Assembly (NCBI RefSeq): GCF_019967995.1
Contig: NZ_CP065377.1
Location: 496,001 to 560,000, forward strand
Length of the DNA: 64,000 nucleotides
Source of the DNA: Faecalibacterium prausnitzii
GTDB taxonomy: Bacteria > Bacillota > Clostridia > Oscillospirales > Ruminococcaceae
Direction of reading: 5' to 3'
Shown here: positions 27,068 through 35,547 of the stretch, piece by piece
How the letters are laid out: each line of letters begins with the position of its first letter
How positions within the stretch are numbered: position 1 is the stretch's first letter
Made by a program: the position numbers and the translations under genes
The notes under the pieces: model-generated
Databases searched by the model: none
What the model was told of the DNA's origin: nothing
The model's input: only the letters and a program-made list of their open reading frames with translations

Positions 27068-27523
27068 CTAAATCTGCTGTTCTGGTTTTCTCGATTTTTG
27101 TTTTTTAGATTGTTTCTTTTGTTGGTGCAGTTCTTTCAAGTCTTCAATTGCCAGCTCTGGAGCCATGGTGTGGAACATCAGATAGTTTGTGTTCATGGTC
27201 TTCGCCGGAGCCTGCGCATAAATCTCCCTGCTGGGTTCGTTGGTCAGAATATGCCAATAACGGTAAAGGTAGCCTGTCCAATACATTACTTCTCTATCAT
27301 ACCGGGCATTGCCCTTTTGCGTCTGAGGGCACTCGTCTGCAAATTCCTCCAGAAGATATTCTTCTCCCGCCCACTGCATCCGGTTGTACTCTGAATCAAG
27401 ATCACGGGCAACCTTAGAGCGCATGAACCGCTTCATGAAATCCTCGCTGTCATAGCCTGCTTGCAAAGAAAGCTCAAACAAGCGGCCCTGAATATCGCAT
27501 AGTTTCAATTGAATCAGATCCAT
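27068..27523 (-). CDS. Putative antitoxin/partner of the DUF3990 protein
   Basis: A 151-aa protein with no recognised catalytic motif. The central stretch YDREVMYWTGYLYRYWHILT is similar to DRSPEYWTGWALAYYQWLTG in the protein paired with the second DUF3990 gene at 57.1 kb, so both belong to one partner family. A basic tail (QQKKQSKKQKSRKPEQQ) ends the protein. It starts 6 bp after the DUF3990 gene on the same strand. I infer that it neutralises or assists the DUF3990 product; there is no direct evidence. Confidence 0.6.
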   Translation of the reverse strand: MDLIQLKLCDIQGRLFELSLQAGYDSEDFMKRFMRSKVARDLDSEYNRMQWAGEEYLLEEFADECPQTQKGNARYDREVMYWTGYLYRYWHILTNEPSREIYAQAPAKTMNTNYLMFHTMAPELAIEDLKELHQQKKQSKKQKSRKPEQQI

Positions 27524-27529
27524 AACGCT

Positions 27530-28402
27530 TCACCTTCTCTGCTTTGCACCATCAAGGATTTCATCAAAAAAGCGGCCTTCTCTACGATACTCTTTGCAGA
27601 TTTGGTTTGCAAATGCAATGCCATTGCTACGGTTCTGCTCGCTGGACTTCTTCAGTGCCTGCCGTTCCATCCAAAGCAATTGGACTTCACGCTCAATCTT
27701 GACCGCATCACAGGCTTTCTGCGTAATAGCAACATACTGACGTCCAAGTTTCAGAGCAGACAGACTTTTCACCAATGCCGTATCGGTAATCGTTCCTTCA
27801 AAAAAGCTATCCAGAACATAGAACATTCTATCATTTGCAATGCTGCCAATCACCATGTCATAGCCTTTATCCAGCTCCTGATACTTCTGGAAGAACTTCG
27901 TTCCTCGTGCGGCTTCCATTCTACCACGATGATATGCTACCAGCATAGCCCATTCAATATCAGCCGGAACATCCAAAGTTTTTAAGCTATGAAGATCAAC
28001 CGATAAAATATAAAAAACAGATTGCTCATAGTCACAGATCAGCGTAAGCGGCTGGAGCGGATCAGTTCCCATATAAAATCCAGCTCCGAAGTCACAGCGG
28101 TCACGGCTGGCTGGTTTGATTTTCCCCTGAATGCCTGATTTGGAGCCATGGTATAAAACCATTTTATCCGGATGCATAGCAGAGATTTCTGCAGCATCTC
28201 CGATAATAGCATCGTGTATAATTTCAGCCAACATGATATGATGTTCTTCGCAAATCGCAAGCATTTTCTCCTGTGCAAGACGATTCGGCGTAGATTTTTC
28301 ATTTTCCCAGCGGTTTACGGTTGCAAAAGATACCCCGATTTTATCCGCCAACTTCGACTGGCTCCATTGTAAAGCTGAACGAATCTCAAAGACTGTGTTC
28401 AT
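27530..28402 (-). CDS. HTH-DUF3990 fusion, ADP-ribosyltransferase-like toxin candidate
   Basis: Residues 1-60 form an XRE-type helix-turn-helix (RSALQWSQSKLADKIGVSFA, TVNRWENEKSTPNRLAQEKM). From about residue 80 a DUF3990 domain follows: VLYHGSKSGIQGKIKP, CDFGAGFYMGTDPLQPLTL and a later FYVLDSFFEGTIT. DUF3990 is related to ADP-ribosyltransferase folds (the H of YHGS and the GFYxG turn). The fusion of a DNA-binding domain to the putative toxin suggests autorepression from the inverted repeats at 28421-28458. The gene is followed by its partner. Function as a toxin is inferred from family and pairing. Confidence 0.75.
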   Translation of the reverse strand: MNTVFEIRSALQWSQSKLADKIGVSFATVNRWENEKSTPNRLAQEKMLAICEEHHIMLAEIIHDAIIGDAAEISAMHPDKMVLYHGSKSGIQGKIKPASRDRCDFGAGFYMGTDPLQPLTLICDYEQSVFYILSVDLHSLKTLDVPADIEWAMLVAYHRGRMEAARGTKFFQKYQELDKGYDMVIGSIANDRMFYVLDSFFEGTITDTALVKSLSALKLGRQYVAITQKACDAVKIEREVQLLWMERQALKKSSEQNRSNGIAFANQICKEYRREGRFFDEILDGAKQRR

Positions 28403-28420
28403 CGGGCACCTCCCGCAAGT

Positions 28421-28470
28421 ATAACATTTGTCCTCAATTTTATTGTAGCAAATGTTATATCATACGTCAA
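28421..28470 (-). promoter_or_regulatory. Promoter and operator of the HTH-DUF3990 module
   Basis: Minus strand TTGACG (28465-28470), a 17-bp spacer and TACAAT (28442-28447). Two perfect inverted arms, ATAACATTTG and CAAATGTTAT (28449-28458 and 28421-28430), straddle the -10. This is a likely binding site for the HTH domain of the first gene. Confidence 0.78.
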
Positions 28471-28682
28471 GTATTACCGGCTTACCTTCTTTAATATAAG
28501 CGGAAAAGTGTAGTGATAATTCAAAGAATAAAATGGTCCTATACAAACGGCACCTTTAAAATACATCTATGTCATACAAATCCAAACACTTCCAAAGCAG
28601 AATTTTTTGTTTTATAAGCCCAAATTGGTCTTTCACAGTTGCATTACCATTGTACCTTCTTTTATGTTCCAAAACAAGATAT

Positions 28683-28724
28683 AAAAAGCTCTTGGCCTCT
28701 TTATTAAAGGTCAAGAGCTTTTTG
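28683..28724. terminator. Bidirectional terminator
   Basis: AAAAAGCTCTTGGCCTCTTT and its inverted partner AAAGGTCAAGAGCTTTTTG form a strong hairpin between the small zinc-ribbon gene and the DUF3990 module. The 280 bp on either side of it hold no supported gene. Confidence 0.8.
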
Positions 28725-28769
28725 CTTGCCGCTGAGCTTCTGCTTCAAAGATCGTGTTCAACTTAATTT

Positions 28770-28961
28770 TCAATCATCTACACTTTGCGTTTCAGATAAT
28801 TCTTCCCAGTCTTCCGGGTTTCCACACCTACGGAGATACTCATGCCCGCCATCGACTGCACACGATCCGCAAGAACAAAATTTGAAATCATGCACAGTGC
28901 AGCTTTCAATAACGTCCCTGCACTTTTTACACCGGATCATATTTCTCACTATTTTCATCAT
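28770..28961 (-). CDS. Small CxxC protein (DUF7695-like)
   Basis: A 63-aa protein with RCKKCRDVIES, FCSCGSCAVDGGHEYLRRCG and a conserved NPEDWEELSE tail. I recall this pattern from a family of small zinc-ribbon-like proteins of gut Firmicutes (I believe DUF7695), whose role is unknown. One cysteine/histidine spot of the usual motif differs. ATG at 28961 or 28958 is possible, neither with a strong ribosome site. It stands alone between the BREX operon end and a terminator. Confidence 0.65.
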   Translation of the reverse strand: MMKIVRNMIRCKKCRDVIESCTVHDFKFCSCGSCAVDGGHEYLRRCGNPEDWEELSETQSVDD

Positions 28962-29108
28962 GCACGTCACCCGCAGTCAATTATCGGCGTTCACATCAAT
29001 GGTCTCTTCTTGGTATAATTACCATCCTGGTAGATATTCCTATTAAGCTTTTCTGAAATCGTACCACAAGCTTCTCTTTCTCGGAATCTTTAATCTCATA
29101 TCTCAATT

Positions 29109-29813
29109 TTAGGTTAGAGAAATCGAAATCTCACCACCAAATGTACTGATTGAAAATCTACCATCCGAAACAACAGCTTCCTTTTCAACATGATATTCAA
29201 ATGGAAACAGGTATACTGAATCATTCAATTCTTGAAAAGAGTAGTATCCACTGTCATCAATATTCATCACTGCATATGCCATAAATGCACTGATTTGTTC
29301 ATTATTTACTACCATTCTGTTAATATAATACTTTCCCGGCTTTTCGCAACGCAGCACATCAAATTCCTTCAGTGTTGCAATCAATTTATCAATCGAATGG
29401 TATAAAGTTGTTCTTTCTCCCCACTCATCAAATAACTTTTGCTTCAGCTGGGCAAGCGTAATTTCATCCTGAAATTCCGACATTTTACCAATCAATTTGC
29501 ACATATCAAGAAACACCGGATATGCTGCCAACATCATGCACCAGTTGATATTCACCGCGTATTCCGGGTATTTTTCTATCAGCTGTACTGCCTCGCTCTT
29601 TAAGCAGGAGCTGTATGGATTATCATAAACCCAGATGTTCATCAAAATCTCTCTGGTCTTACGAAGAACCGTTGGGCTTTCAATCTCATAGCTCAAATAC
29701 TCATTGAGTTTATCTTTAATCTCTGATTCCGATGTTCCGTCTGCCACTAAGTCAACCGTATATTTCAACCAAGGCAATTTCAATTTCCTTGACAACCCAA
29801 CCATTTTAGCCAT
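29109..29813 (-). CDS. BrxA-like last gene of the BREX operon
   Basis: A 234-aa protein in the slot where type 3 BREX operons usually carry brxA (DUF1819). The N-terminal half is helical (LPWLKYTVDLVADGTSESEI ... TVLRKTREILMNIW). Next comes INWCMMLAAYPVFLDMCKLI, then a winged-helix-like stretch (ITLAQLKQKLFDEWGERTTL, IDKLIATLKEFDVLRCEKPG). That order resembles BrxA, which folds as two helical/winged modules and binds DNA in the studied example. It overlaps pglZ by 8 bp with a GAGGA site, so it is part of the operon. Assignment rests on position and a weak pattern. Confidence 0.6.
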   Translation of the reverse strand: MAKMVGLSRKLKLPWLKYTVDLVADGTSESEIKDKLNEYLSYEIESPTVLRKTREILMNIWVYDNPYSSCLKSEAVQLIEKYPEYAVNINWCMMLAAYPVFLDMCKLIGKMSEFQDEITLAQLKQKLFDEWGERTTLYHSIDKLIATLKEFDVLRCEKPGKYYINRMVVNNEQISAFMAYAVMNIDDSGYYSFQELNDSVYLFPFEYHVEKEAVVSDGRFSISTFGGEISISLT

Positions 29814-31266
29814 GATAATCCTCCGTCCTCGCGATTATGAACGGAACCACCACTTCGTCAAGCGAAATCCCGCCATGCGTCATTACATTTTCACCTTTGA
29901 TATCCAAAGAATCCCCCACATCACAGATTAGATAGTCATAATCCTTGGGCAAATAGTATTTTGGATATTCTAAAAGGCCATATCGTTCTATCAAACTGTC
30001 TTTATTTGCAAAATTCTTCAAGACTACCATTTTATGGCTTCTCGTTTCAACTTCAACTCCTGATCCAGTCAATCGTCCCAATCCAGTACAAGGCGTATTT
30101 CCATGATCAGCTGTAATATAGACATCAAAGCCTTCCTTCAACAATCTTTTTGTCAGCCCTGCAAGCTTATTTTGTTTCATCAGCACTATATCATCATTCA
30201 ACATTCCAACACGTCCCTGATACTGTGCATGAACCAGTTCGTCAATATCAAGAATAATGACAGCACCACACTTTACAAATGCCGAAAAACTTGCATCATA
30301 TCCTCGTTCATAGTCTATTTGATTGTCCCTATAGCCATATTTTCTTGCGCATTCGTAAAATTCATTCTTTTCCTTACTTTGTTTCCACGGTTCAATCAGC
30401 TGACTGGGATACTTCCCACTCAGTAGGCATTGGCGAGAAATAGACGTTGTAGACGGAATCATAGCAAAGGCTGCACTTTGGCAATAGCAAATTCCTGTAA
30501 ACGATCTTTTTAATATCGTCCAGTCAAATTCCGACATACCATCCATTACAATAATTGCTGCTTTTTCGCTATGGTCATGGATATAGTCCATTGCATTGCT
30601 TACCAGGACCGGGGATTTCAGGTTGATCTCTGAAGACAACTTTCCAAAATATTTCATAGCATAGGCGCAAAATATCCGATTTAACTCCGACGTGTCAATT
30701 TCTACATTGTGTTCTACAGCCATTACGTCAATTTGCGCTTTTTTCTCTGCGAGATCGAACCATACCTTATAATCTTTGACTTTTTTTGATTGATTCAGTA
30801 CACAATCATATAAATCTTTCAAATATGACTCTACATTTTCGCGAGCATACATTTTGAGACCAAGAAACTTTTCCGTCTGTTTCCGTTCATGGTATTCCTC
30901 AAAATCACTCTGATATGCCAGGGTAAGAAGATCCAAATCCAGATTATTGCTTTCTCGCAAAACTACGCTATTCAACTTTGGAAATAATGTCTCGAACGAA
31001 ATTTCTTCCTCCCGGCATTTTTTCCGAATATCATATGGCACATAAACACCCGGCTGTACCAGAATCACAAGCTTTTCCTCTCCATTTAGAAGGCTTGTAT
31101 TATTAACCCGGAAGCTCAAATCATCAGTATACACAACAGTCCTGAAGCCATGTGCCTGAAACACCGCACTATAATGCGCTTTTTCTTCCAGATGATCTTC
31201 ATCAACAAGCAGTATTTTTTTCGTATACTGTGCAGCTGTTTTTTCAAACACATAGTCTCCAAACAT
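29806..31266 (-). CDS. pglZ: BREX alkaline-phosphatase-like protein PglZ
   Basis: A 486-aa PglZ-domain protein, core BREX component. The N-terminal part is receiver-like (KILLVDEDHLEEKAHYSAVF). The phosphatase-superfamily core starts with AAIIVMDGMSEFDWTILKRS (first metal aspartate), continues with the FAMIPSTTSISRQCLLSGKY nucleophile region, and ends with VYITADHGNTPCTGLGRLTG, which carries the remaining metal ligands. GRTEDYHG-type C-terminus. It begins 3 bp after brxHII with a GGAGG site, and its end overlaps the next gene. The size is nearer the short PglZ of type 3 BREX than the long PglZ of type 1. Confidence 0.85.
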   Translation of the reverse strand: MFGDYVFEKTAAQYTKKILLVDEDHLEEKAHYSAVFQAHGFRTVVYTDDLSFRVNNTSLLNGEEKLVILVQPGVYVPYDIRKKCREEEISFETLFPKLNSVVLRESNNLDLDLLTLAYQSDFEEYHERKQTEKFLGLKMYARENVESYLKDLYDCVLNQSKKVKDYKVWFDLAEKKAQIDVMAVEHNVEIDTSELNRIFCAYAMKYFGKLSSEINLKSPVLVSNAMDYIHDHSEKAAIIVMDGMSEFDWTILKRSFTGICYCQSAAFAMIPSTTSISRQCLLSGKYPSQLIEPWKQSKEKNEFYECARKYGYRDNQIDYERGYDASFSAFVKCGAVIILDIDELVHAQYQGRVGMLNDDIVLMKQNKLAGLTKRLLKEGFDVYITADHGNTPCTGLGRLTGSGVEVETRSHKMVVLKNFANKDSLIERYGLLEYPKYYLPKDYDYLICDVGDSLDIKGENVMTHGGISLDEVVVPFIIARTEDYHG

Positions 31267-31269
31267 CTG

Positions 31270-33942
31270 TTACGCCTCCAATCTTGCCATCATAATTAAC
31301 CTAAAATCTGGATATACCTGTGAGCCTTTCCTGTGCTGTGCTTCAATGTTGGCCTTTTCTTTTTGCAACTTTTGCAGGCGGCTTCTCCGAATATTCTCAA
31401 TCCCAATATGTTCCGCAGCCTCTTGCCTCAGCTCCAAAGCATACATATATTTCTTGAAACTCTCCTCATTCTGCTGCATCTGCTTCTCTTTTAATTCAAC
31501 AAATGTGTCATAGGCAAAATCCATGCAACTTTTTTCAAGCTTAGAATAAATTTCCGCATCCACATTCGGCGCAGATGAAACCCTGAGCTTGCTGTTTCCA
31601 TCGAGGAAAACATCCATAATACGCTTTCCTGCCATCGGTCGCAATATCATTGCGCTGTTGACAAATATCGGTAAAATCCGCTTTCCGCTCTCTTTTTCAG
31701 AGATAGACAACTCCCAAAGCATAAAATAGCCATCCTCATTGGGGAAGTTATCAATCTGGATGGACATAAGCGGTGCCGTCCGATCCTGCACCAACTCCGT
31801 CTTCAAATGCTGTGTGATTTCTTCATCTGCAATGCTGATGCGGTCAATCAAACGCGGGTCATGCCCCTGCCAGCACTCATAATAGGTCAGCATTGTGCGG
31901 AGCGCACTGTCTACATCGAAATTCGACTCTGTTCCGACAAGTTTTGTCAAGTCTTTCTCTTCTCGGATCACATCTTTATATTTCTGCGCATTTGTAAGCT
32001 GCTGCTTCATCTCTTCCTCAACTGGGTACAGATTCTTCTCTACCTGTGAAGTATGACCAATGGAGCGCATATATACATCCGTAAAGTCACATTCTGCTAC
32101 TTCGCTGTCCAGAACATCGGAATACTTATCAATGCCCATCTCTTTCAGAATAACGGACAGCTTTTCTTCCAACACTTCACGGACACGGTTCTCTACCGTT
32201 TCGCCCACAATGAAGTTGTAAATATGTACATCCCGCTGCTGACCAATACGATCAACACGACCACATCGCTGCTCAATCTTCATTGGGTTCCACGGAAGGT
32301 CATAGTTGATGATAATATTGGCAAACTGCAAGTTCAGACCTTCGCCACCGGCATCTGTCGAAATAAAAATACTGGTACTGGTCTTAAACTCCTGCATGGC
32401 AGCATTTCGCTCGTCAATGCTCATGCCACCGTTTAGAATCGTTACCGTATAGCCTCTATTCACAAGCAGCTCCTGCAAATAAGTCTGCGTAGCAACAAAT
32501 TCTGTAAAAATAATAACCTTTTGTGTGCGATCCTCACTCAGAATAGCATCAATCTCATTCAACAGCGGCTCTACTTTTGCATCCTGATTCTGGAACTGTG
32601 CTTGTTTTGCAAGAGAGATAATCTGCTTCAGCTCTTCGATTTCCAACTCCATATCCAAAGAAATCGCTTCAAGAGCATCCTCAACACCATCCTCAATGTT
32701 CAATTCGTCCAAATCTTCTTCCCTTAAATCACCAACGCAGGTGCGCTGCTCCAGAAGAACATTTAATCTGCGCTCCAGGCTCTGTCGAATGGCCGCCGTA
32801 CTGCTCGTCACCATGCGCTGCATGATAATCAACAGGAAGATCAGGCACATATTTTTCTTGCGATTGCGCAGTGCTTTGTTATAGGTCTTTGCGACATAGG
32901 AGCTGACCATCTCATACAGTTCCCGCTGCAAATTATTGCGTTCGTCCCATGAAATCGTCACAAGATGCGTGATACGGTTCTTGAACAACAGATTACCATT
33001 ATTGTCAATTGCCTCGCGCTTTTCCGTGCGGATCAGGAATGGAGCAACCTGTTCTCGGACAATAGATTTGGCATTCGGGAAAGCATCCGCATCCAGCAAA
33101 CGAATCAGCCGCAAAAATGGCTCAGTTTTGCCATTATGCGGTGTTGCTGACAACAGCAGCAGATATGGGCTTGCCTGTGCCAGTAAATTTCCCAGCTTGT
33201 AGCGAGCCACTTCGCCGGAGGAGCCTGCCACACGATGTGCCTCATCTATGATGATCAGATCCCATCCGCTGTTGATGATGGAATAGATTCGTTCCTCATT
33301 GTACTTTTCAACCTTTTCCTCGCTCCAGCCGGCGTGTTTTTCAATCGGCTTGATAGAATCCATTGGGGAAATCACCTGATCGAACTGACCATACACATCA
33401 TCATTATCCGTCAGGCGGCGAATCGTATCATAATCGGAAGGTAAAATCACTTGAAATTTCTCATGGAACTTTTCCTGCATCTCGCTTGCCCACTGGGTCA
33501 CCAGACCAGTCGGGCAGACAACGAGAATCCTACTGACAAGACCACGGCTCTTCAATTCTCGGATGATCATCCCAGCTTCAATCGTCTTACCAAGACCAAC
33601 TTCATCCGCCAGAATATAGCGAATGTTGTTGGTCTCCATTGCGCGGTTCAACACATGGAGCTGGTGCGGCAACGGAATAATCCCGCTGGCAAGAGAAGAA
33701 AGGAAACCACCTGCAGTTTCGTTTTTGATTTTAGAGAGCAGCGTAACATAGCGCAGATAATTTTCATCGTACTGCATCGTACTGCCCGATGAGCTAAGCT
33801 GTTCCTCATTTGCCTTATACACCCGACCGGTTGCCGGATTAAAGACCTTATAAGAAGTATAGCCCCATGCTTCAATCTTCTCCAAAACCTGCACATTTGC
33901 TTTTTCTATTGTGTCAAAAACGAAATCCCCGACAGCTATCAT
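31270..33942 (-). CDS. brxHII: BREX helicase BrxHII (SNF2-type)
   Basis: An 890-aa superfamily 2 DNA helicase/translocase. Motif I is YILADEVGLGKTIEAGM, Ia region ILVVCPTGLVTQWASEM, motif II LIIIDEAHRV, motif III LLLSATPHNGK. The C-terminal RecA lobe has STDAGGEGLNLQFANIIINY and a WNPMKIEQRCGRVDRIGQQ motif VI. This gene type sits between pglXI and pglZ in type 3 BREX. I choose the ATG at 33942 (MIAVGDFVFDTIEK) because its ATGA overlaps the preceding TGA; an in-frame ATG five codons upstream has a poorly spaced site. Confidence 0.85.
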   Translation of the reverse strand: MIAVGDFVFDTIEKANVQVLEKIEAWGYTSYKVFNPATGRVYKANEEQLSSSGSTMQYDENYLRYVTLLSKIKNETAGGFLSSLASGIIPLPHQLHVLNRAMETNNIRYILADEVGLGKTIEAGMIIRELKSRGLVSRILVVCPTGLVTQWASEMQEKFHEKFQVILPSDYDTIRRLTDNDDVYGQFDQVISPMDSIKPIEKHAGWSEEKVEKYNEERIYSIINSGWDLIIIDEAHRVAGSSGEVARYKLGNLLAQASPYLLLLSATPHNGKTEPFLRLIRLLDADAFPNAKSIVREQVAPFLIRTEKREAIDNNGNLLFKNRITHLVTISWDERNNLQRELYEMVSSYVAKTYNKALRNRKKNMCLIFLLIIMQRMVTSSTAAIRQSLERRLNVLLEQRTCVGDLREEDLDELNIEDGVEDALEAISLDMELEIEELKQIISLAKQAQFQNQDAKVEPLLNEIDAILSEDRTQKVIIFTEFVATQTYLQELLVNRGYTVTILNGGMSIDERNAAMQEFKTSTSIFISTDAGGEGLNLQFANIIINYDLPWNPMKIEQRCGRVDRIGQQRDVHIYNFIVGETVENRVREVLEEKLSVILKEMGIDKYSDVLDSEVAECDFTDVYMRSIGHTSQVEKNLYPVEEEMKQQLTNAQKYKDVIREEKDLTKLVGTESNFDVDSALRTMLTYYECWQGHDPRLIDRISIADEEITQHLKTELVQDRTAPLMSIQIDNFPNEDGYFMLWELSISEKESGKRILPIFVNSAMILRPMAGKRIMDVFLDGNSKLRVSSAPNVDAEIYSKLEKSCMDFAYDTFVELKEKQMQQNEESFKKYMYALELRQEAAEHIGIENIRRSRLQKLQKEKANIEAQHRKGSQVYPDFRLIMMARLEA

Positions 33943-34442
33943 TTCTCTTTCTTCCATTCCTTAATTTGATTTCGGCCTGTAAACATTTCATCGTAGTGCC
34001 ACTTTCCGGTCACAAGCCAGTATTCATAAGTACTCAGCCATGTACAGACCCATGGCACAAACGAATCTGCAATATACATTTGCTGATTCCATTCTTTATA
34101 TTTAGGGTAATAAACGCACAGTTGGTAATTTCCGCTATCATCCTTGCCGTACTTATGATGTGGATATTTTCCCTCATATTTTTGTAATGGTGGCGAAATC
34201 AGCCATGCCTTTGGTGCTCCATCACTCAATTTATAAGTAATTTTGATTCTATACACTTGAGACTCGGAGGACGGCTGTATATCTAAAATACATACAAGCA
34301 TGGAATCCTCAATATAGTTTGCTACCAGTAGCCTATCGTACAAATACTGCATCTGTATTTGCTGATTCACCAACGAAATAGGCTTAGGTTTCAAATATTT
34401 ACGCGCCAAAGTGATGTGCTGGTGGAACTGAAACTGTGCCAT
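33939..34442 (-). CDS. E2-like protein of short type II CBASS (Cap2, E2 only)
   Basis: In type II CBASS, an E2-like enzyme primes the CD-NTase by joining it to a target. In short variants only the E2 part is present. This 167-aa protein fits: a beta-rich core (VCILDIQPSSESQVYRIKI, LISPPLQKYEGKYPHHKY) is followed by the active cysteine C109 in YQLCVYYPKYKEWN. The characteristic PWVCTWLSTYEYWLVTGKWH tail comes next. It overlaps the CD-NTase end by 44 bp, and its TGA overlaps the next ATG. No E1 or JAB-protease gene is present. Confidence 0.8.
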   Translation of the reverse strand: MAQFQFHQHITLARKYLKPKPISLVNQQIQMQYLYDRLLVANYIEDSMLVCILDIQPSSESQVYRIKITYKLSDGAPKAWLISPPLQKYEGKYPHHKYGKDDSGNYQLCVYYPKYKEWNQQMYIADSFVPWVCTWLSTYEYWLVTGKWHYDEMFTGRNQIKEWKKEK

Positions 34443-35547
34443 ATTTTGATATATTTCCTGTCGATGTGTCTACTTTCAAGGTTCCCGCTGCAATAGCTGA
34501 TTTCACTGTCTCTGCTTCACTGTTAAAAACAGCTTTTCCGGTCTCGCTACCAAAGCATTCTTTTAGATGATTTCCCATTTCAATTCGGTTATATTGCAAA
34601 AGGCTTCCATCGACCAGGTCTTTCCTCGCAGCATATAACCATTGTAAAAATGCAGTAGCACGTTCCGGATGCGTATTCCACTTGTCAGCAAAGTTTTCAC
34701 CTTTATAACTTGGGTTTTCTATGTAAAATTGCTGATCTTTGCGGTTATCCATAATCCAAGAAGGAGCTTTAGAAAGGATATTGAAAAGAGCATCGTAAAT
34801 ATTATCCTCTTCTTCATACAGCCTTCCCGCTATTGTTGTGATTATAATTGATATGGGCTTATTACCGCTATTGTCATCTGCAAACTTAATGTCTCGATGC
34901 CGTTTAAGAATCTGTACAACGCGTTGTAATGGTGTTTTTACCTTTCTTCGCTTTACATCTTCGACATCAGCCTGCGCAACAACTGTACGATGATCCTTGA
35001 TATATTGTTCATATAATCTGTTACGTTGCTTTGCGCAAGCATCGAAAAACCATTTCACATAGCCTGCCGGATTGCTTCCTAAATAATCATAAGTGTCATC
35101 GTCTTCATTATGATCAGTTATACGGATTACACTCCCATAAGTATGAGCTGGAATAACATCCATATGGAAGTTTGGAACATCATCGTATTCAACATGCCAG
35201 CATCTCTTTTTTTCTTCAATTTCTCTACTCGTCTTTTTATAACGAACAAGCAGTGGTTTAACCACATCAACCTTAAGTTCCTTTGCCGTCAAGCCATATT
35301 GACTCTTGAATTGACAGACAATATCCAAATCGTAATCATCTGCATTTGTAATTGGACGAACCACAGTTCCAAGGGCAAACGAACCTTGCGGATAAATACT
35401 AATTTCATAATCAGGAGTCTCCTGATCTATCCATTTTCCAAGATCTTTATAGGTCTTTTCTGCCGCCTCAAACATTTCATCGCTAATATCAATGTTCTGA
35501 GCTGTCGATTTAAGCAGGCTATTATACGCTTCTTTGGTATACATCAT
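34399..35547 (-). CDS. CBASS cGAS/DncV-like nucleotidyltransferase (CD-NTase)
   Basis: Makes a cyclic oligonucleotide second messenger when phage infection is sensed. The polymerase-beta signature is complete: GS at residues 55-56 (YPQGSFALGTVVRP), the metal pair D73 and D75 in DDYDLDIVCQF, and a third Asp at 129 in FHMDVIPAH. A C-terminal helical domain with KTPLQRVVQILKRHRDIKF and PSWIMDNRKDQQFYIENP follows. The 382-aa length is usual. The C-terminus, TGNISKYGTVSVPPAHHFGA, ends in a short tail with Gly-Ala, a plausible site for E2-dependent conjugation. Double ATG start after GGAGGG, directly abutting the cap5 stop. Confidence 0.88.
   Translation of the reverse strand: MMYTKEAYNSLLKSTAQNIDISDEMFEAAEKTYKDLGKWIDQETPDYEISIYPQGSFALGTVVRPITNADDYDLDIVCQFKSQYGLTAKELKVDVVKPLLVRYKKTSREIEEKKRCWHVEYDDVPNFHMDVIPAHTYGSVIRITDHNEDDDTYDYLGSNPAGYVKWFFDACAKQRNRLYEQYIKDHRTVVAQADVEDVKRRKVKTPLQRVVQILKRHRDIKFADDNSGNKPISIIITTIAGRLYEEEDNIYDALFNILSKAPSWIMDNRKDQQFYIENPSYKGENFADKWNTHPERATAFLQWLYAARKDLVDGSLLQYNRIEMGNHLKECFGSETGKAVFNSEAETVKSAIAAGTLKVDTSTGNISKYGTVSVPPAHHFGA

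Noticed and set aside
28569..28766. A 65-codon plus-strand frame before the zinc-ribbon gene.
   Set aside because: It runs through the bidirectional terminator hairpin and has no ribosome site.
33943..33957. An upstream start (MEERE) for the BREX helicase.
   Set aside because: Its AAGGA lies only 1 bp before that ATG. The ATG at 33942 forms an ATGA overlap with the E2 stop, like the other junctions in the operon.
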